64,000 nt of DNA from Polynucleobacter sp. IMCC 30228 (GTDB lineage: Bacteria; Pseudomonadota; Gammaproteobacteria; Burkholderiales; Burkholderiaceae): the NCBI RefSeq assembly GCF_021395205.1, contig NZ_JAJVCS010000002.1, positions 329,035 through 393,034 of the forward strand, read 5' to 3'. Below are positions 35,948 through 45,872 of this stretch, piece by piece. Every line of letters starts with the position of its first letter. The first letter of the stretch is position 1. The position numbers and the translations under genes were made by a program. The notes beneath the pieces were generated by a model. That model searched no databases and had not been told where the DNA came from. It worked only from the letters and a program-made list of their open reading frames with translations.

Positions 35948-36919
35948 GTGAAGTTTGCCTATGTTTACTTATGCTTAGCATTCATTGGCGTAGCGCAGGC
36001 GGCCGAGCCTAATTTAGCCTCCTACCCAGCCCATCCTATCCGTGTAATTATTCCGCTAGCGCCAGGCAGCGGGGCCGATAATGCCGTGCGCATTGTTACG
36101 CAAAAAATGAGTCAAAATATGGGACAAGGTTTTATCGTTGAGAACCTTCCTGGCGCCGCTGGCTTAATTGGTGCCGATAAAGTTGCAAAAGCAAGCCCGG
36201 ATGGCTATACCTTAGGGGGTTTCAACGATAGCATCTTAACTATGGTGCCAAATGTCAATCGCAAACTGCCTTGGAACCCTATTAAAGACTTTGCCCCGAT
36301 TTCTTTGGCTGTGATGGTGGAGTGGGGCCTCGTTGTGCCATCTAAATCCCCCTATGCGAACGCAGGCGAGCTGATTGCTGCTGCCCGCAAAAATCCAGGA
36401 CAACTGAATTATGGATCAGCTGGTAACGGCAGCCCCCAACATATAGCCATGGAGTTATTTGATTCCGAGGCAGGCATTAAGATGACGCACATCCCCTATA
36501 AGGGGATTAATCAAACGGGTATTGGGGTTGCCTCAGGAGAAGTGCAGGCGGCATTTATTACTTTAGCTAGCTCTAAAACCTTAGTAAAGTCGAACCGCCT
36601 TAAATTAATTGGTGTTACGAGCCCTAAACGTGCTTTGCAATATCCAAATGTCCCAACGATTGCAGATTCTGGTCTTCCTGGGTTTGAGTTTAGCGCCTGG
36701 TTTGCGTTGGTAGCGCCTGCAGGAACACCACAGCCTATTATTCAAAAACTAAACACTGAGTTGATTAAAGCATTGAAAGATCCCACCGTACGACAACAAC
36801 TTCTGGCTAATGGCCTTAATCCAGTGGGTAGCTCGCCAGAAGAATTAAGCAAAAAAATTCAAGAGCAATTAGCAAGCTATGCTGCTTTAGTTAAAAAGAC
36901 GGGTATAGGTACGGATTAA
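35948..36919 (+). CDS. TctC/Bug-family periplasmic solute receptor 2
   Basis: A 323-residue receptor with signal peptide ending near VAQAAEPN and family blocks PLAPGSGADNAVRIVTQ, ENLPGAAGLIGADKVAKA, SPDGYTLG, HIPYKGINQT and PAGTPQPIIQKLN. GTG 35948 has GGGAG six bases upstream and is preferred; ATG 35936 in the same frame adds four residues. The gene follows the aminotransferase by 116 bp and its codon use is nearer to the housekeeping genes than that of the preceding operon, so it may be a separate unit. No membrane transporter component accompanies it. Confidence 0.9.
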   Translation: MKFAYVYLCLAFIGVAQAAEPNLASYPAHPIRVIIPLAPGSGADNAVRIVTQKMSQNMGQGFIVENLPGAAGLIGADKVAKASPDGYTLGGFNDSILTMVPNVNRKLPWNPIKDFAPISLAVMVEWGLVVPSKSPYANAGELIAAARKNPGQLNYGSAGNGSPQHIAMELFDSEAGIKMTHIPYKGINQTGIGVASGEVQAAFITLASSKTLVKSNRLKLIGVTSPKRALQYPNVPTIADSGLPGFEFSAWFALVAPAGTPQPIIQKLNTELIKALKDPTVRQQLLANGLNPVGSSPEELSKKIQEQLASYAALVKKTGIGTD

Positions 36920-37043
36920 TTAAGGCTGGGTAGGGTGTTGATAGGTCATGGCTACTTTGAATTTGTTCTGATAGGATAGGCGGAGTATGAAAATCTTTAT
37001 CGAGATTTAATGCGCTAACCTAATGTAAGATGATAAGGATCTT

Positions 37044-37715
37044 ATGCGGCATAGCATCGCCATAATTATTATCAACGCATTACTTGTTTCTAACGCATGG
37101 GCAATTCCCGATGGATTTGTTTATGTTGATCAGGAAATTCCTGGCATTCGGGTTGGGTTAAGGTATGCCAGCAGCAATAATTTCGTCGGGCGGCCTATTA
37201 ACGGCTATGTTAGTCAAAGGGCCGTCTTAACTAAACCAGCTGCTAAAGCACTTGCTGAGGTTCAATCTGATCTCAAACCATTTGGCCTGGAATTATTTAT
37301 TTTCGATACTTATCGACCACAAAGGGCGGTTGATGACTTTATCGCTTGGGCAAAAGATCTAAAAGATACGCGTACAAAAACGAAGTACTATCCTAAAGTG
37401 GCAAAAGAAAATTTATTTTCGGAGGGCTATATTGCTGATCGCTCTGGCCACAGCAGGGGAAGTACGATCGATTTAACGATTATTTCATCAGCTTCGCCAT
37501 TTCGACCTCTCAATATGGGCACTAATTTTGATTTCTTTGGGCTAGAGTCATGGCCAAAATATATTGGTGTATTGACAGAACAAAGGGCTAGCCGACTGTT
37601 GCTGAGAACGCTCATGCTCAAACATGGTTTTAAGCCATACGAGATGGAATGGTGGCATTTCACCTATGAAAAGGAGCCATTTCCCGAGACCTATTTTGAT
37701 TTTGTTGTTGATTAA
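37044..37715 (+). CDS. D-alanyl-D-alanine dipeptidase (VanX/DdpX family), exported
   Basis: Zinc dipeptidase of family M15D that cleaves D-Ala-D-Ala released from cell walls. A signal peptide (IAIIIINALLVSNAWA) leads to FVYVDQEIPGIRVGLRYAS. The zinc motif SGHSRGSTID (SxHxxGxAxD) and the catalytic EMEWWHF (ExxWH) are intact, as is FDTYRPQRAV. The 223-residue length is normal. The start is firm, with AAGGAT five bases before ATG 37044. In Gram-negative bacteria such enzymes recycle peptidoglycan D-Ala-D-Ala rather than confer vancomycin resistance. A beta-barrel gene follows after 58 bp. Confidence 0.93.
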   Translation: MRHSIAIIIINALLVSNAWAIPDGFVYVDQEIPGIRVGLRYASSNNFVGRPINGYVSQRAVLTKPAAKALAEVQSDLKPFGLELFIFDTYRPQRAVDDFIAWAKDLKDTRTKTKYYPKVAKENLFSEGYIADRSGHSRGSTIDLTIISSASPFRPLNMGTNFDFFGLESWPKYIGVLTEQRASRLLLRTLMLKHGFKPYEMEWWHFTYEKEPFPETYFDFVVD

Positions 37716-37773
37716 GCGCCCTGATCATGCGTCTGTTACTATTTATATAATAATTGAATTTCTAAAGGCCAAA

Positions 37774-38475
37774 TTGCCCCATTTTTTAAAGTCTTTTATG
37801 ATTTTGGTAGTCATTGGCGTAAGCTCCAATGGCTTTGCCCAGTCACGTTTTGAGGATAGCTTTACTCAAATGGGCGTGGGCTATGAAGTCTTAAAGTTTT
37901 CCTTTACAGGCGGAACGATTACTGAACCTCCACTTCAGGGTGTGCCTTATACCGCTTCTGCTCCCAATTCGAATAGCCTAACCTTCTCGGCTGCCACCGG
38001 CTATAGTTTTTTATTGCATCCCAATTTCTTATTGGGCTTTGGCGCTGAATATAATCTGGTGGATTCCAAAAGCTCTACTTACACGATTACCGTTCCAGGT
38101 GGAAGTGGCAGTGACCAATTTAAGCAAGGTAGCGCTACTAATTGGGTATCTGCTATCAAGAACCAAGATTACAGTGTATATGTTGCGCCTGGATATCCTA
38201 TTGGGCTTGATAAATTGGTTTTTGCCAAGTTAGGTTATGCGAGTACTCGAATGTATTCTGGGGGTGGTGATTACGATATGGTTAGGGGACCCTTAGTTGG
38301 ACTAGGCTACAAACAAGTGATTGCCGATTTTGATTGGATTATTAAAGGCTATATCTATGGCTTTGGCGAAGCAAACTACATTAAATATAGTAATGTTTAT
38401 ACCTCTGGTGGAACTGGATCATACTCTGCTACTGCAGCCAATGTTCGCGTAGGTTTGGGCTTTCTGTGGAAGTGA
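37774..38475 (+). CDS. Outer-membrane beta-barrel protein of unknown function
   Basis: A 233-residue exported protein: the segment LKSFMILVVIGVSSNGFAQ is a signal peptide, followed by alternating beta-strand-like repeats rich in Gly, Tyr and Ser, ending in VRVGLGFLWK, a beta-barrel-type C-terminus. The length suits an eight-stranded OmpA/OmpX-like barrel. The open frame extends far upstream into vanX, but AAAGG at 37764-37768 marks TTG 37774 as the likely start; ATG 37798 would cut the signal peptide. It may be co-transcribed with vanX. Confidence 0.75.
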   Translation: MPHFLKSFMILVVIGVSSNGFAQSRFEDSFTQMGVGYEVLKFSFTGGTITEPPLQGVPYTASAPNSNSLTFSAATGYSFLLHPNFLLGFGAEYNLVDSKSSTYTITVPGGSGSDQFKQGSATNWVSAIKNQDYSVYVAPGYPIGLDKLVFAKLGYASTRMYSGGGDYDMVRGPLVGLGYKQVIADFDWIIKGYIYGFGEANYIKYSNVYTSGGTGSYSATAANVRVGLGFLWK

Positions 38476-38571
38476 TGTAAATAGGTCTCTGATTTTAGGA
38501 TCTAAAGCAAGACGACCAAAATCATCAATATTTTTTCTGAAGGCTTTATTGTGGGCGTGCCTTAACTTTAT

Positions 38572-40218
38572 TTAGACACGCTTTTTAAGCGCAGAAGTTA
38601 AGCGCAATAAACCTGGGCTATATTTTCCCAAGGGTACGCAGGCCCGAATAATACAGAGTTCATCTAAAGCAGTTGCCTTAGTCAATGCAGAAAATAATTC
38701 ATCTTCGGTTTTGCATAAGAAACCTTTGCCAGTGCCCAATACGGTTGGTAGTTCTTCAGAGCGCAATGAGGCAATATCATTAAAGGGGCCGTCCATCATG
38801 GGTCTTTGAGTGCCATAACCTTGGTTATCAACAACTATCACTAGTGGATTTACCCCGTGAAATACCGAAGAAAGAACCTCTAAGCCTGTCATCAAAAAGG
38901 CGCCATCTCCGACTAATACCAAGGGTCTGCGGGTAGCATCGGCGCGAGCGGCGCCCAAAGCTGCTGGCACCGCATACCCCATGGTAGCGTAATAGGCGCT
39001 GGCAAGCATTAGAGATTGCGCTGGCAGTTCTATCGAGCCAAATAAACAATCTCCTGGCTCAACAATTAAACGCATTTTATTATCAAGAAAGATCGATACG
39101 CATTCCATAATTCTTTCAACCACGAGACCTTGGCCAGCAATTGGAATAAAAGTCATTGTTTTATGGGTGACATGCCCATATTCTTTGTAACCTCTAGCGC
39201 TAGCTGCCTTAATTAAAGCAGGTAAGAAGGCCCACAGCGGAACGTCTTGATAGGTGCGAAAACCAATACTCACTTGGTAATCCGTACATTCGATTACCTG
39301 ACCGCGATCTAGGTGATCGGTAAATGCACCCATTATTAAATCGGCATATAAAACCCCAAACATAATCAGAGGTTTTGCATTTTCTACTTGTTGAACAATG
39401 GCTGGTGCGCTAACTGCCCCCATATAAACACCCAAAGCTAAGGGATGGGTTTCTGGTACTACCCCCTTAGAAACAGAGGTGGTTGCCATTGGCACCTCAA
39501 AATTTTCCATGAAAGCTAGTAGCTCTTTACCAAGTCCGCGCCGCACCGCCATTAAACCCGCAATAGCCACTGCATCACCTGCACCCTCTAATAGTTGCAA
39601 TGTTTCTGCTACTGCAAGTTCTAAACGCTGTGGATGGACTTTAGGCAACTCGATCGATAGATCCTCTAGGCAATCAAGCACGGGAACGTCAACCATATCT
39701 CGGGGAATTTCAATGTAGCCAGGACGTTGATTTGCAATCATGGCTCCTAGAACACGATCTATTTCCGCAGTCACGGTTAAGGGGTTTGTCAGCACGGCCT
39801 GGGCGATGGTGATATCTTTAAATACCTCAAGTTGGGTGTCAAAATTTTTAACCTTGTGATGCAGTAAAGGGTCCCCCTGTCTTTCAGATAAACCTGGAGC
39901 ACCACTTAGCACTAAAAGTGGTACATTTTCCGCCCAGGCCCCAGCCGTAGCATTCACTACTTTAAAGCCGCCCACCGAATAGGTTACGGCACATACCCCA
40001 AATCCTCGGATCCGCGCATAAGCCTCAGCTGCAAATGCTGCGCCTTGTTCATCGGTAGTTACTAGTATTGGAAAGCCACAGTGGTGGAGTTGAGCAAATA
40101 ACTTCAGAGCATAATCTCCAACGATTCCAAAACCCTCATCAACCGCCAGCTCTTTAAAACGACGTATGAAAAACTCCGGAATTGTTGTCATGGTTTGCGC
40201 TGTTGTCATATGGGCCAT
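38572..40218 (-). CDS. TPP-dependent 2-oxoacid decarboxylase (pyruvate/indolepyruvate decarboxylase-like)
   Basis: A 548-residue thiamine-diphosphate enzyme of the PDC/IPDC group, decarboxylating a 2-oxoacid to an aldehyde. Glu57 (TTDEQGAAFAAEAYAR) would activate the cofactor. The His pair typical of pyruvate decarboxylases is present (LLHHKVKNF, His121-His122). The TPP-Mg motif runs from VGDGAFLMTG to VVDNQGYG, and DGPFNDI matches the family active-site segment. Substrate (pyruvate, indolepyruvate or phenylpyruvate) is open. It is divergent from the binding-protein gene at 40374 across 155 bp. ATG 40218 has no obvious Shine-Dalgarno; ATG 40209 is an alternative. Confidence 0.85.
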   Translation of the reverse strand: MAHMTTAQTMTTIPEFFIRRFKELAVDEGFGIVGDYALKLFAQLHHCGFPILVTTDEQGAAFAAEAYARIRGFGVCAVTYSVGGFKVVNATAGAWAENVPLLVLSGAPGLSERQGDPLLHHKVKNFDTQLEVFKDITIAQAVLTNPLTVTAEIDRVLGAMIANQRPGYIEIPRDMVDVPVLDCLEDLSIELPKVHPQRLELAVAETLQLLEGAGDAVAIAGLMAVRRGLGKELLAFMENFEVPMATTSVSKGVVPETHPLALGVYMGAVSAPAIVQQVENAKPLIMFGVLYADLIMGAFTDHLDRGQVIECTDYQVSIGFRTYQDVPLWAFLPALIKAASARGYKEYGHVTHKTMTFIPIAGQGLVVERIMECVSIFLDNKMRLIVEPGDCLFGSIELPAQSLMLASAYYATMGYAVPAALGAARADATRRPLVLVGDGAFLMTGLEVLSSVFHGVNPLVIVVDNQGYGTQRPMMDGPFNDIASLRSEELPTVLGTGKGFLCKTEDELFSALTKATALDELCIIRACVPLGKYSPGLLRLTSALKKRV

Positions 40219-40373
40219 AAGGGTTAGGTTGGTCTAGTCTAAAGCAAATCAAGGTAAAAAAATGAGCTATTTAGCCTCCTTACCCCTTAAAATAAAGCAA
40301 AAAATAGAGCTAAACCTAGTCACGTAAATTTGTCATAATAAAACTACATTTGCTCCTCACTTTGAAAGTAATC

Positions 40374-41153
40374 ATGAAAACTAAACTATTCTTAATGCTT
40401 GCTGTATTAGAGTTTTTTGCATCTGCAGCATTTGCGCAGACAGGCAGTGTTTGTGAGGCTTTGGTTATTACGGGGCACCCAGCTTACCCGCCAGTAGCCT
40501 GGGGGGCTAATGGAAAAATTGTGGGCGCTTCGGCTGAATTAGTGACGACTATTGCCCAGCAGCTGCAAGTGAAGAATATCAGTTCAGTTGACTTTGGGTC
40601 TTGGCAAAAAGCCCAAGATGCTATTAAAGAGGGTAAAGCAGATATTATTTTTGGTATCTATAAAGATTCATCAAGAGTTGCTTATATGAATTACATTGAT
40701 CCACCGTATATGCAAGACCCAGTTGCCATTGTGATTCGTAATGGTGATTCTTTTAAGTATGCCGAGTGGGGTGATTTAAAGGCCAAAAAAGGAGTAACAA
40801 ATTTAGGCGAAAGTTACGGCAATGATTTTGATACCTATATTGCACAAAATTTAACAGTGGCGCGTGCTAATGGAGTAGACAAAGCTTTTGAGGTGTTATT
40901 AAAAAAGCAAGCCGATTACCTTATTATTGGTCGCTATCCAGGTAAGCTGGAGGCAAAGAAATTAAATATCCTTACAAAAGTTGATTTTTTGCCGAAAAAT
41001 GTGGTTTATGGAGAAATGTATGTCGCTTTTTCGAAGAAATCTAAATGCTACAACAGCCTACAGGCTGGCTTTTCAGAGGCAATTAAAAAAGCCGTTAGTG
41101 GTGGCAAGATAGAGATGTTGCTGGAGCAGGCTAATAAACAGTTTTATAAATAA
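40374..41153 (+). CDS. Periplasmic substrate-binding protein, amino-acid ABC type (SBP_bac_3)
   Basis: A 259-residue exported binding protein: signal peptide to about residue 20 (FFASAAFAQ), then LVITGHPAYPPVAW, GASAELVTTIAQQL and DIIFGIYKDSSRVAYMNYIDPPY, the pattern of family 3 solute-binding proteins. Cys at 26 and near 224 may form a disulfide. No ABC permease or ATPase is adjacent, so it may be a stand-alone receptor. The frame opens earlier at 40350, but ATG 40374 fits the signal peptide. It is convergent with the IlvD/Edd gene. Confidence 0.83.
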   Translation: MKTKLFLMLAVLEFFASAAFAQTGSVCEALVITGHPAYPPVAWGANGKIVGASAELVTTIAQQLQVKNISSVDFGSWQKAQDAIKEGKADIIFGIYKDSSRVAYMNYIDPPYMQDPVAIVIRNGDSFKYAEWGDLKAKKGVTNLGESYGNDFDTYIAQNLTVARANGVDKAFEVLLKKQADYLIIGRYPGKLEAKKLNILTKVDFLPKNVVYGEMYVAFSKKSKCYNSLQAGFSEAIKKAVSGGKIEMLLEQANKQFYK

Positions 41154-41179
41154 GCAGTGCTATTAATCTTAAATCTGTT

Positions 41180-42949
41180 TCAATGAATTTCTGGTTCACT
41201 GCCTTTGCTGCGCTTCTGTGAATTTTCAGCATTGCTAGCATGTACTTGGGTTTCTAAAAAATCAAAATCACAGCCATTATTGGCTTGTTGAATGTGTTGT
41301 AAATAAATCTTACCAAAGCCCCGCTCAAACTTAGGAGCTGGTGCTACCCATGCTGCTTTGCGTTTGGCCATTTCCGCATCAGAAATCAAGACATTTAATT
41401 TGCGGGCGGGTACGTCTAATTCAATGAGATCGCCATCTTGTACAAAAGCCAAGGGCCCACCAATATAAGCTTCGGGAGTGACATGCAAAACACATGCGCC
41501 ATAACTAGTCCCGCTCATACGTGCATCAGAGATACGCACCATATCGCGCACTCCTTGTTCTAAAAGCTTTTTAGGGATAGGTAACTGCCCCCACTCTGGC
41601 ATACCAGGCGCCCCTTGTGGGCCAGCATTTTGCAAAACAATTACTGAATTAGCATCGATTTCTAAATCGGCCGAATCAATGCGTGCAGATAAATCGTCAT
41701 AGTTTTTGAATACGACCGCTTTACCAGTATGTTTTAGCAAGTGAGCTTCAGCAGCAGGGGGCTTGATAACTGCGCCATCTGGGGCCAGATTTCCTTTTAA
41801 AATTGCCAAGCCGTCGCTTTTTACCAGTGCTTTATCTGCCGAACGAATGACATCATCATTGAATACCTTGGCATCAGCGATTAGCTCGCCGATGGTTTTA
41901 CCATCAACGGTTTGCTCAGCAAGACTTAAGAAGCCGGTCAGTTGCTTGAGTAAAGCACGTAAACCACCCGCATAGAAAAAATCTTCCATGAGATATTTGC
42001 CCGAAGGTCTTATATTCGCAAGGACAGGGATTTTGCGTGCTAATTCGTCAAAGCGTTCTAAGGTGAGCCCAAAGCCCGCACGTTTGGCAAGAGCAATTAA
42101 ATGCACTGCGGCATTAGTAGAGCCCGATAAAGCTAAGGTAGTCATTACAGCGTTATCAAAAGAGCCGGCAGTGAGAATGTCAGATGGTTTTAAATCTTCC
42201 CAAGCCATTTCGACAATGCGTCTGCCTGTTAAGGTAGCCATTTGCGCATGTCTTGAATCGGGGGCCGGAATAGATGCATAACCAGATAAACATAAGCCTA
42301 GCGCTTCAACTGTACTTGTCATGGTAGATGCGGTACCCATGGTCATGCAATGACCAGCTGAGCGTGCAATACCATCTTCAATTTCGCCCCAGTCGGCCTC
42401 GGTAATATTGCCCGCCCGTAATTCATCCCAGTATTTCCATACATCGCTGCCGCTACCCAAAAATTGACCGCGATAATCACCACGTAACATCGGGCCAGCC
42501 GGCAGAAAGATGGCGGGAATGTTCATACTAATAGCACCCATCAATAGAGCAGGCGTTGTTTTATCGCAGCCGCCCATCAAAACGCACGCATCTGCTGGGT
42601 AAGAACGTAACAACTCTTCTGTTTCCATTGCGAGCAGGTTGCGATACAACATGGTTGTCGGTTTTTGAAAGGGCTCGGATAAACTCATGGCGGGCATTTC
42701 TACTGGGAAACCGCCGGCCTGCCAAATACCTCTTTTTACTTCTTCAGCGCGCTGACGAAAATGGCTATGACATGGGTTAATATCACTCCACGTATTAATA
42801 ATAGCGATGACCGGTTTGCCAGCATAATCGCTGCGGGTATAGCCCATTTGCGCTGTGCGCGAACGATGCGCAAAGCTACGCATATCTTTAACGCCATACC
42901 AGCGATGACTACGGAGCTCTTCTGGTTTTTTGCGATTTGCTTTACTCAA
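41180..42949 (-). CDS. IlvD/Edd-family dehydratase (sugar-acid dehydratase-like)
   Basis: Iron-sulfur dehydratase that removes water from a 2,3-dihydroxy acid. The cluster cysteines are in [23 protein letters not shown] and [13 protein letters not shown], and [13 protein letters not shown] is the C-terminal family block. The sequence is closer to the arabinonate/xylonate dehydratase branch than to biosynthetic IlvD, judged by the N-terminal RSHRWYG motif; this is a recalled pattern. TTG 42949, with AGGTG five bases upstream, overlaps the Bug stop by eight bases and gives 589 residues; GTG 42958 is an alternative. Coupling to Bug receptor 3 suggests an aldonate or similar hydroxyacid substrate. 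Confidence 0.87.
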   Translation of the reverse strand: MSKANRKKPEELRSHRWYGVKDMRSFAHRSRTAQMGYTRSDYAGKPVIAIINTWSDINPCHSHFRQRAEEVKRGIWQAGGFPVEMPAMSLSEPFQKPTTMLYRNLLAMETEELLRSYPADACVLMGGCDKTTPALLMGAISMNIPAIFLPAGPMLRGDYRGQFLGSGSDVWKYWDELRAGNITEADWGEIEDGIARSAGHCMTMGTASTMTSTVEALGLCLSGYASIPAPDSRHAQMATLTGRRIVEMAWEDLKPSDILTAGSFDNAVMTTLALSGSTNAAVHLIALAKRAGFGLTLERFDELARKIPVLANIRPSGKYLMEDFFYAGGLRALLKQLTGFLSLAEQTVDGKTIGELIADAKVFNDDVIRSADKALVKSDGLAILKGNLAPDGAVIKPPAAEAHLLKHTGKAVVFKNYDDLSARIDSADLEIDANSVIVLQNAGPQGAPGMPEWGQLPIPKKLLEQGVRDMVRISDARMSGTSYGACVLHVTPEAYIGGPLAFVQDGDLIELDVPARKLNVLISDAEMAKRKAAWVAPAPKFERGFGKIYLQHIQQANNGCDFDFLETQVHASNAENSQKRSKGSEPEIH

Positions 42950-43919
42950 TTTTGGCACCTGACTCTTTAATAACAGCGACCCACCGATCATTTTCGGCTT
43001 TAATAAATGCGGCAAATTCACTTGCCGATCGTTCGGTTATAGGCGTACCCGCTTTTTCAAAGCGCTCGCGTACTTCAGGATTTGCTAAGGTTTTCTTGAG
43101 AGCAGCTTGCAATTTTTGCACTACATCTTTAGGCATATTTGCTGGACCAACTAAACCTTGCCAACCTGAAGTTTCTAATTCTGCATAGCCCGATTCGCGA
43201 ACCGTTGGAACATTAGGTAAATCTTTATCTCTAGTAGAGCTAGTAATGGCAATCGCTTTGAGGTTACCAGACTGAACTTGCGGCACTAAGATGCCAGTAA
43301 TATCAATCAAGATATGGGTTTGACCTGAAATTAAGTCGACGATGGCTGGTGCAGAACCTTTATAGGGAACATGTGTGAGTTTGATGCCGCCAACATTATT
43401 CAGTAACTCACCATTTAAATGGGTGATGGAACCATTGCCACCAGAAGCAAAATTGGCTTTGCCCGGATTCTTTTTAGCCCACTGAATAAATGTTTTAAGA
43501 GAGTCTACGGGTAGCTCGCGTGGGACAACGGCTAGAAAATAAGTAGAAACAATTTGCCCAATGGGGGTGAAGTCTTTTAAGGGATCGTAAGGTTTTTTTG
43601 CCATCATATTGGGCGCTAAAACCATTGGACCAATATTAGCTACCACTAAGGTATAGCCGTCGGGAGCAGCTCGTGCTAGCTCGGTTAGGGCAATGACACC
43701 AGCAGCACCGGGCTTATTCTCCACAATAACTTGCTGTCCCAAGGCCTCGCCAAGATAGGGCGCAATGAGACGCGAGGTAAAATCTAGGCCACCACCTGGG
43801 GGAAAGCCAACAATGAGCTTGATGGGTTTGTTAGGATAGTTTGATTGCGCATAACTAGGCAAAGTCTGCATGAGCAACGCAATTACTACTAAGAATGGTA
43901 ATCTACATCGTTTAAACAT
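42942..43919 (-). CDS. TctC/Bug-family periplasmic solute receptor 3
   Basis: A 325-residue receptor with signal peptide ([19 protein letters not shown]) and the full family pattern: [65 protein letters not shown] and [22 protein letters not shown] before ATG 43919 is a strong ribosome binding site. It is the first gene of a pair with the overlapping IlvD/Edd dehydratase, and lies 61 bp from the divergent hydroxycarboxylate dehydrogenase, so these may serve one carboxylate pathway. Confidence 0.92.
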   Translation of the reverse strand: MFKRCRLPFLVVIALLMQTLPSYAQSNYPNKPIKLIVGFPPGGGLDFTSRLIAPYLGEALGQQVIVENKPGAAGVIALTELARAAPDGYTLVVANIGPMVLAPNMMAKKPYDPLKDFTPIGQIVSTYFLAVVPRELPVDSLKTFIQWAKKNPGKANFASGGNGSITHLNGELLNNVGGIKLTHVPYKGSAPAIVDLISGQTHILIDITGILVPQVQSGNLKAIAITSSTRDKDLPNVPTVRESGYAELETSGWQGLVGPANMPKDVVQKLQAALKKTLANPEVRERFEKAGTPITERSASEFAAFIKAENDRWVAVIKESGAKIE

Positions 43920-43980
43920 TGTCCCCTCCTTATTTTTTTATTATGCTAGCACATTCTAAGCAGCAATAAGCTCTATCACT

Positions 43981-45042
43981 ATGCCAATATTTCAAGCCGA
44001 AGATTTAAAAACTAAAATTGTTCAAATTATTACGGCTACTGGTAGTTCTGAGGTTGAGGCTTTGCGGGTTTGTACCAATCTAATTCACGCGAACCTAAAA
44101 GGGCATGATTCGCATGGTGCTGGGATGATTCCGCGCTACGTGGAATCATTTGTAGAAGGCTCTTTGCAGCCAAACCAATCGGTTCGAGTGAAGAGTGATT
44201 TAGGCAGCTTGTTGGTGCTTGATGGCCAGCAAGGTTTTGGTCAGGTCGTGGGCGAAGAGGCTATGGTGATGGGAATTGCTAGAGCCAAAAAATTAGGTAG
44301 TTGCATTTTATCCTTATCGCGTGCTCATCACTTAGGCCGTATTGGACATTTTGCTGAAATGGCGGCGGCAGATGGTTTGGTGTCGATTCATTTAGTCAAT
44401 GTTCTATCTGCACCTGTTGTAGCGGTATGGGGTGGGGGTATTGGTCGCCACGGTACTAATCCATTTTGTATTGGTGTGCCAATTGCTAACCGTGCGCCAT
44501 TCATCCTAGACTTTGCTACTAGTCGCTCAGCCCAAGGCAAGATGCGGGTGGCTCATAATGTAGGTAAATCAGTAAGCCCTGGGTATTTAATTGATCAGCA
44601 GGGTTTGCCGACTACCGATCCTGGCGTAGTAGTAAGGCCCGATGCGGCTGGCAATTTGGGCGCGCTGATGCCTTTTGGTGAACACAAGGGTTCGGGCTTG
44701 GCCATTGCCTGTGAATTATTAGGTGGAGCATTAACGGGCAACGGCACTTGGAAGCCGCCGAAAGTAAAAAAACGCGCCATTTGGAATGGCATGTTATCCA
44801 TTTTAATTAATCCTGCTAGCATGAGCTCTAAAGAACAATTTGACCTAGAAACAAACTCTTTTATCGACTGGGTATATCAAAGCCCAGCTAGCGAAGCGGG
44901 TGTGCCGGTTATGCTAGCTGGTGAGCCCGAACAAAAAATGATGGCTCAACGCATTAAAGATGGCATTGAGATTGATGATAAAACTTGGCAAGATATTTGT
45001 GAGGCAGGTAAAAAGGTTGGTGTTAATTTAAATTCAGTTTAA
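43981..45042 (+). CDS. Malate/lactate dehydrogenase-family oxidoreductase (YbiC/HcxB-like)
   Basis: NAD(P)-dependent dehydrogenase of the Ldh_2 family, which oxidises 2-hydroxycarboxylates such as malate, lactate or ureidoglycolate. The active-site block GHDSHGAGMIPRYVESF, SRAHHLGRIGHFAEMAA, and FGEHKGSGLAIACELLGGAL match. The 353-residue length is normal. The start is ATG 43981 with no strong Shine-Dalgarno. An HpaI-type aldolase follows after 32 bp, and a Bug-dehydratase pair is divergent, so a hydroxyacid catabolic route is plausible. Confidence 0.9.
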   Translation: MPIFQAEDLKTKIVQIITATGSSEVEALRVCTNLIHANLKGHDSHGAGMIPRYVESFVEGSLQPNQSVRVKSDLGSLLVLDGQQGFGQVVGEEAMVMGIARAKKLGSCILSLSRAHHLGRIGHFAEMAAADGLVSIHLVNVLSAPVVAVWGGGIGRHGTNPFCIGVPIANRAPFILDFATSRSAQGKMRVAHNVGKSVSPGYLIDQQGLPTTDPGVVVRPDAAGNLGALMPFGEHKGSGLAIACELLGGALTGNGTWKPPKVKKRAIWNGMLSILINPASMSSKEQFDLETNSFIDWVYQSPASEAGVPVMLAGEPEQKMMAQRIKDGIEIDDKTWQDICEAGKKVGVNLNSV

Positions 45043-45074
45043 TTCTGAGATTGGTTCAATAAATTGGAGAACGT

Positions 45075-45842
45075 ATGCAGCACGTTACAACTTCACTGAA
45101 GTCAAAGTTACAGCAAGGTAAGAGTATTGGAGGCGCATGGATGATGACGGTTAATCCCGCCTTTGCTGAAATTGCATCGGCAGTTGGCCTCGATTTTGTG
45201 GTGGTTGACATGGAGCATGGCGCAATTGGTCTAGCAGATTTACCTGGCATATTGCGCGGCTTTAGTCGCGAAACTACCGCGCTGGTACGCGTGCCTTCTG
45301 CCGATCCTAGCCTCATTGCTCGTGTTTTAGACCGTGGTGCCCACGGCGTGATGGTGCCTCGGGTTGAAAGTGTTGAAATAGCTTTAGAGGTAGCACGCGC
45401 CGCAAAATTTCCGCCTCAAGGCGATCGTGGCTTAGCTCTACCCGCGCTGAGAGCCTCGGCTTATGGAACCAATGCCGACTACCGCAATAATGCAAATAGA
45501 GATACTTTGGTGATTATTCAATTGGAATCTCTGAATGCAATGAATTTAGCCTTGGAAATTGGCGGCTTGCCAGAAGTTGATTTAGTTTTTGTAGGCCCAA
45601 CTGATTTATCGGCCAATTTAAATTTAGAAGGGCCAGATCATTTTATTGAGTTAAACCAAGTAATCGATGCAGTTGTCGCTAAATGCAAGTCGGCCAAAAT
45701 TCCAGTTGGGATTATTCCCTTTGCTGGCAGAGCTATTCCCGAGCTTAAACAGCTTGGGTTTCAAATGATTGTGGCTGGCAGTGATGTGGGTTTCTTAAGA
45801 GATTCAGCAGTTAATTTGAAGAAAATCCTCGATTCGAATTAA
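45075..45842 (+). CDS. HpcH/HpaI-family aldolase
   Basis: Class II divalent-metal aldolase that cleaves 2-oxo-4-hydroxy acids, as in GarL or HpaI, typically giving pyruvate and an aldehyde. Blocks seen: GLDFVVVDMEHGAIGL, RVPSADPSLIARVLDRGAHG, VMVPRVES, IIQLESLNAMN (metal glutamate) and DLVFVGPTDLSANL (metal aspartate). The 255 residues match the family. GGAGAAC lies six bases before ATG 45075. It is downstream of the hydroxycarboxylate dehydrogenase and probably co-transcribed. A substrate derived from a sugar acid would fit the upstream dehydratase but is inference. Confidence 0.93.
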   Translation: MQHVTTSLKSKLQQGKSIGGAWMMTVNPAFAEIASAVGLDFVVVDMEHGAIGLADLPGILRGFSRETTALVRVPSADPSLIARVLDRGAHGVMVPRVESVEIALEVARAAKFPPQGDRGLALPALRASAYGTNADYRNNANRDTLVIIQLESLNAMNLALEIGGLPEVDLVFVGPTDLSANLNLEGPDHFIELNQVIDAVVAKCKSAKIPVGIIPFAGRAIPELKQLGFQMIVAGSDVGFLRDSAVNLKKILDSN

Positions 45843-45872
45843 ATTATTGAAACTCGAAATAAATTGGCTGAA

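Noticed and set aside
37044..37715. VanX as a vancomycin-resistance gene
   Set aside because: No vanH or vanA ligase is nearby and the protein has a signal peptide; a peptidoglycan-recycling dipeptidase is more likely.
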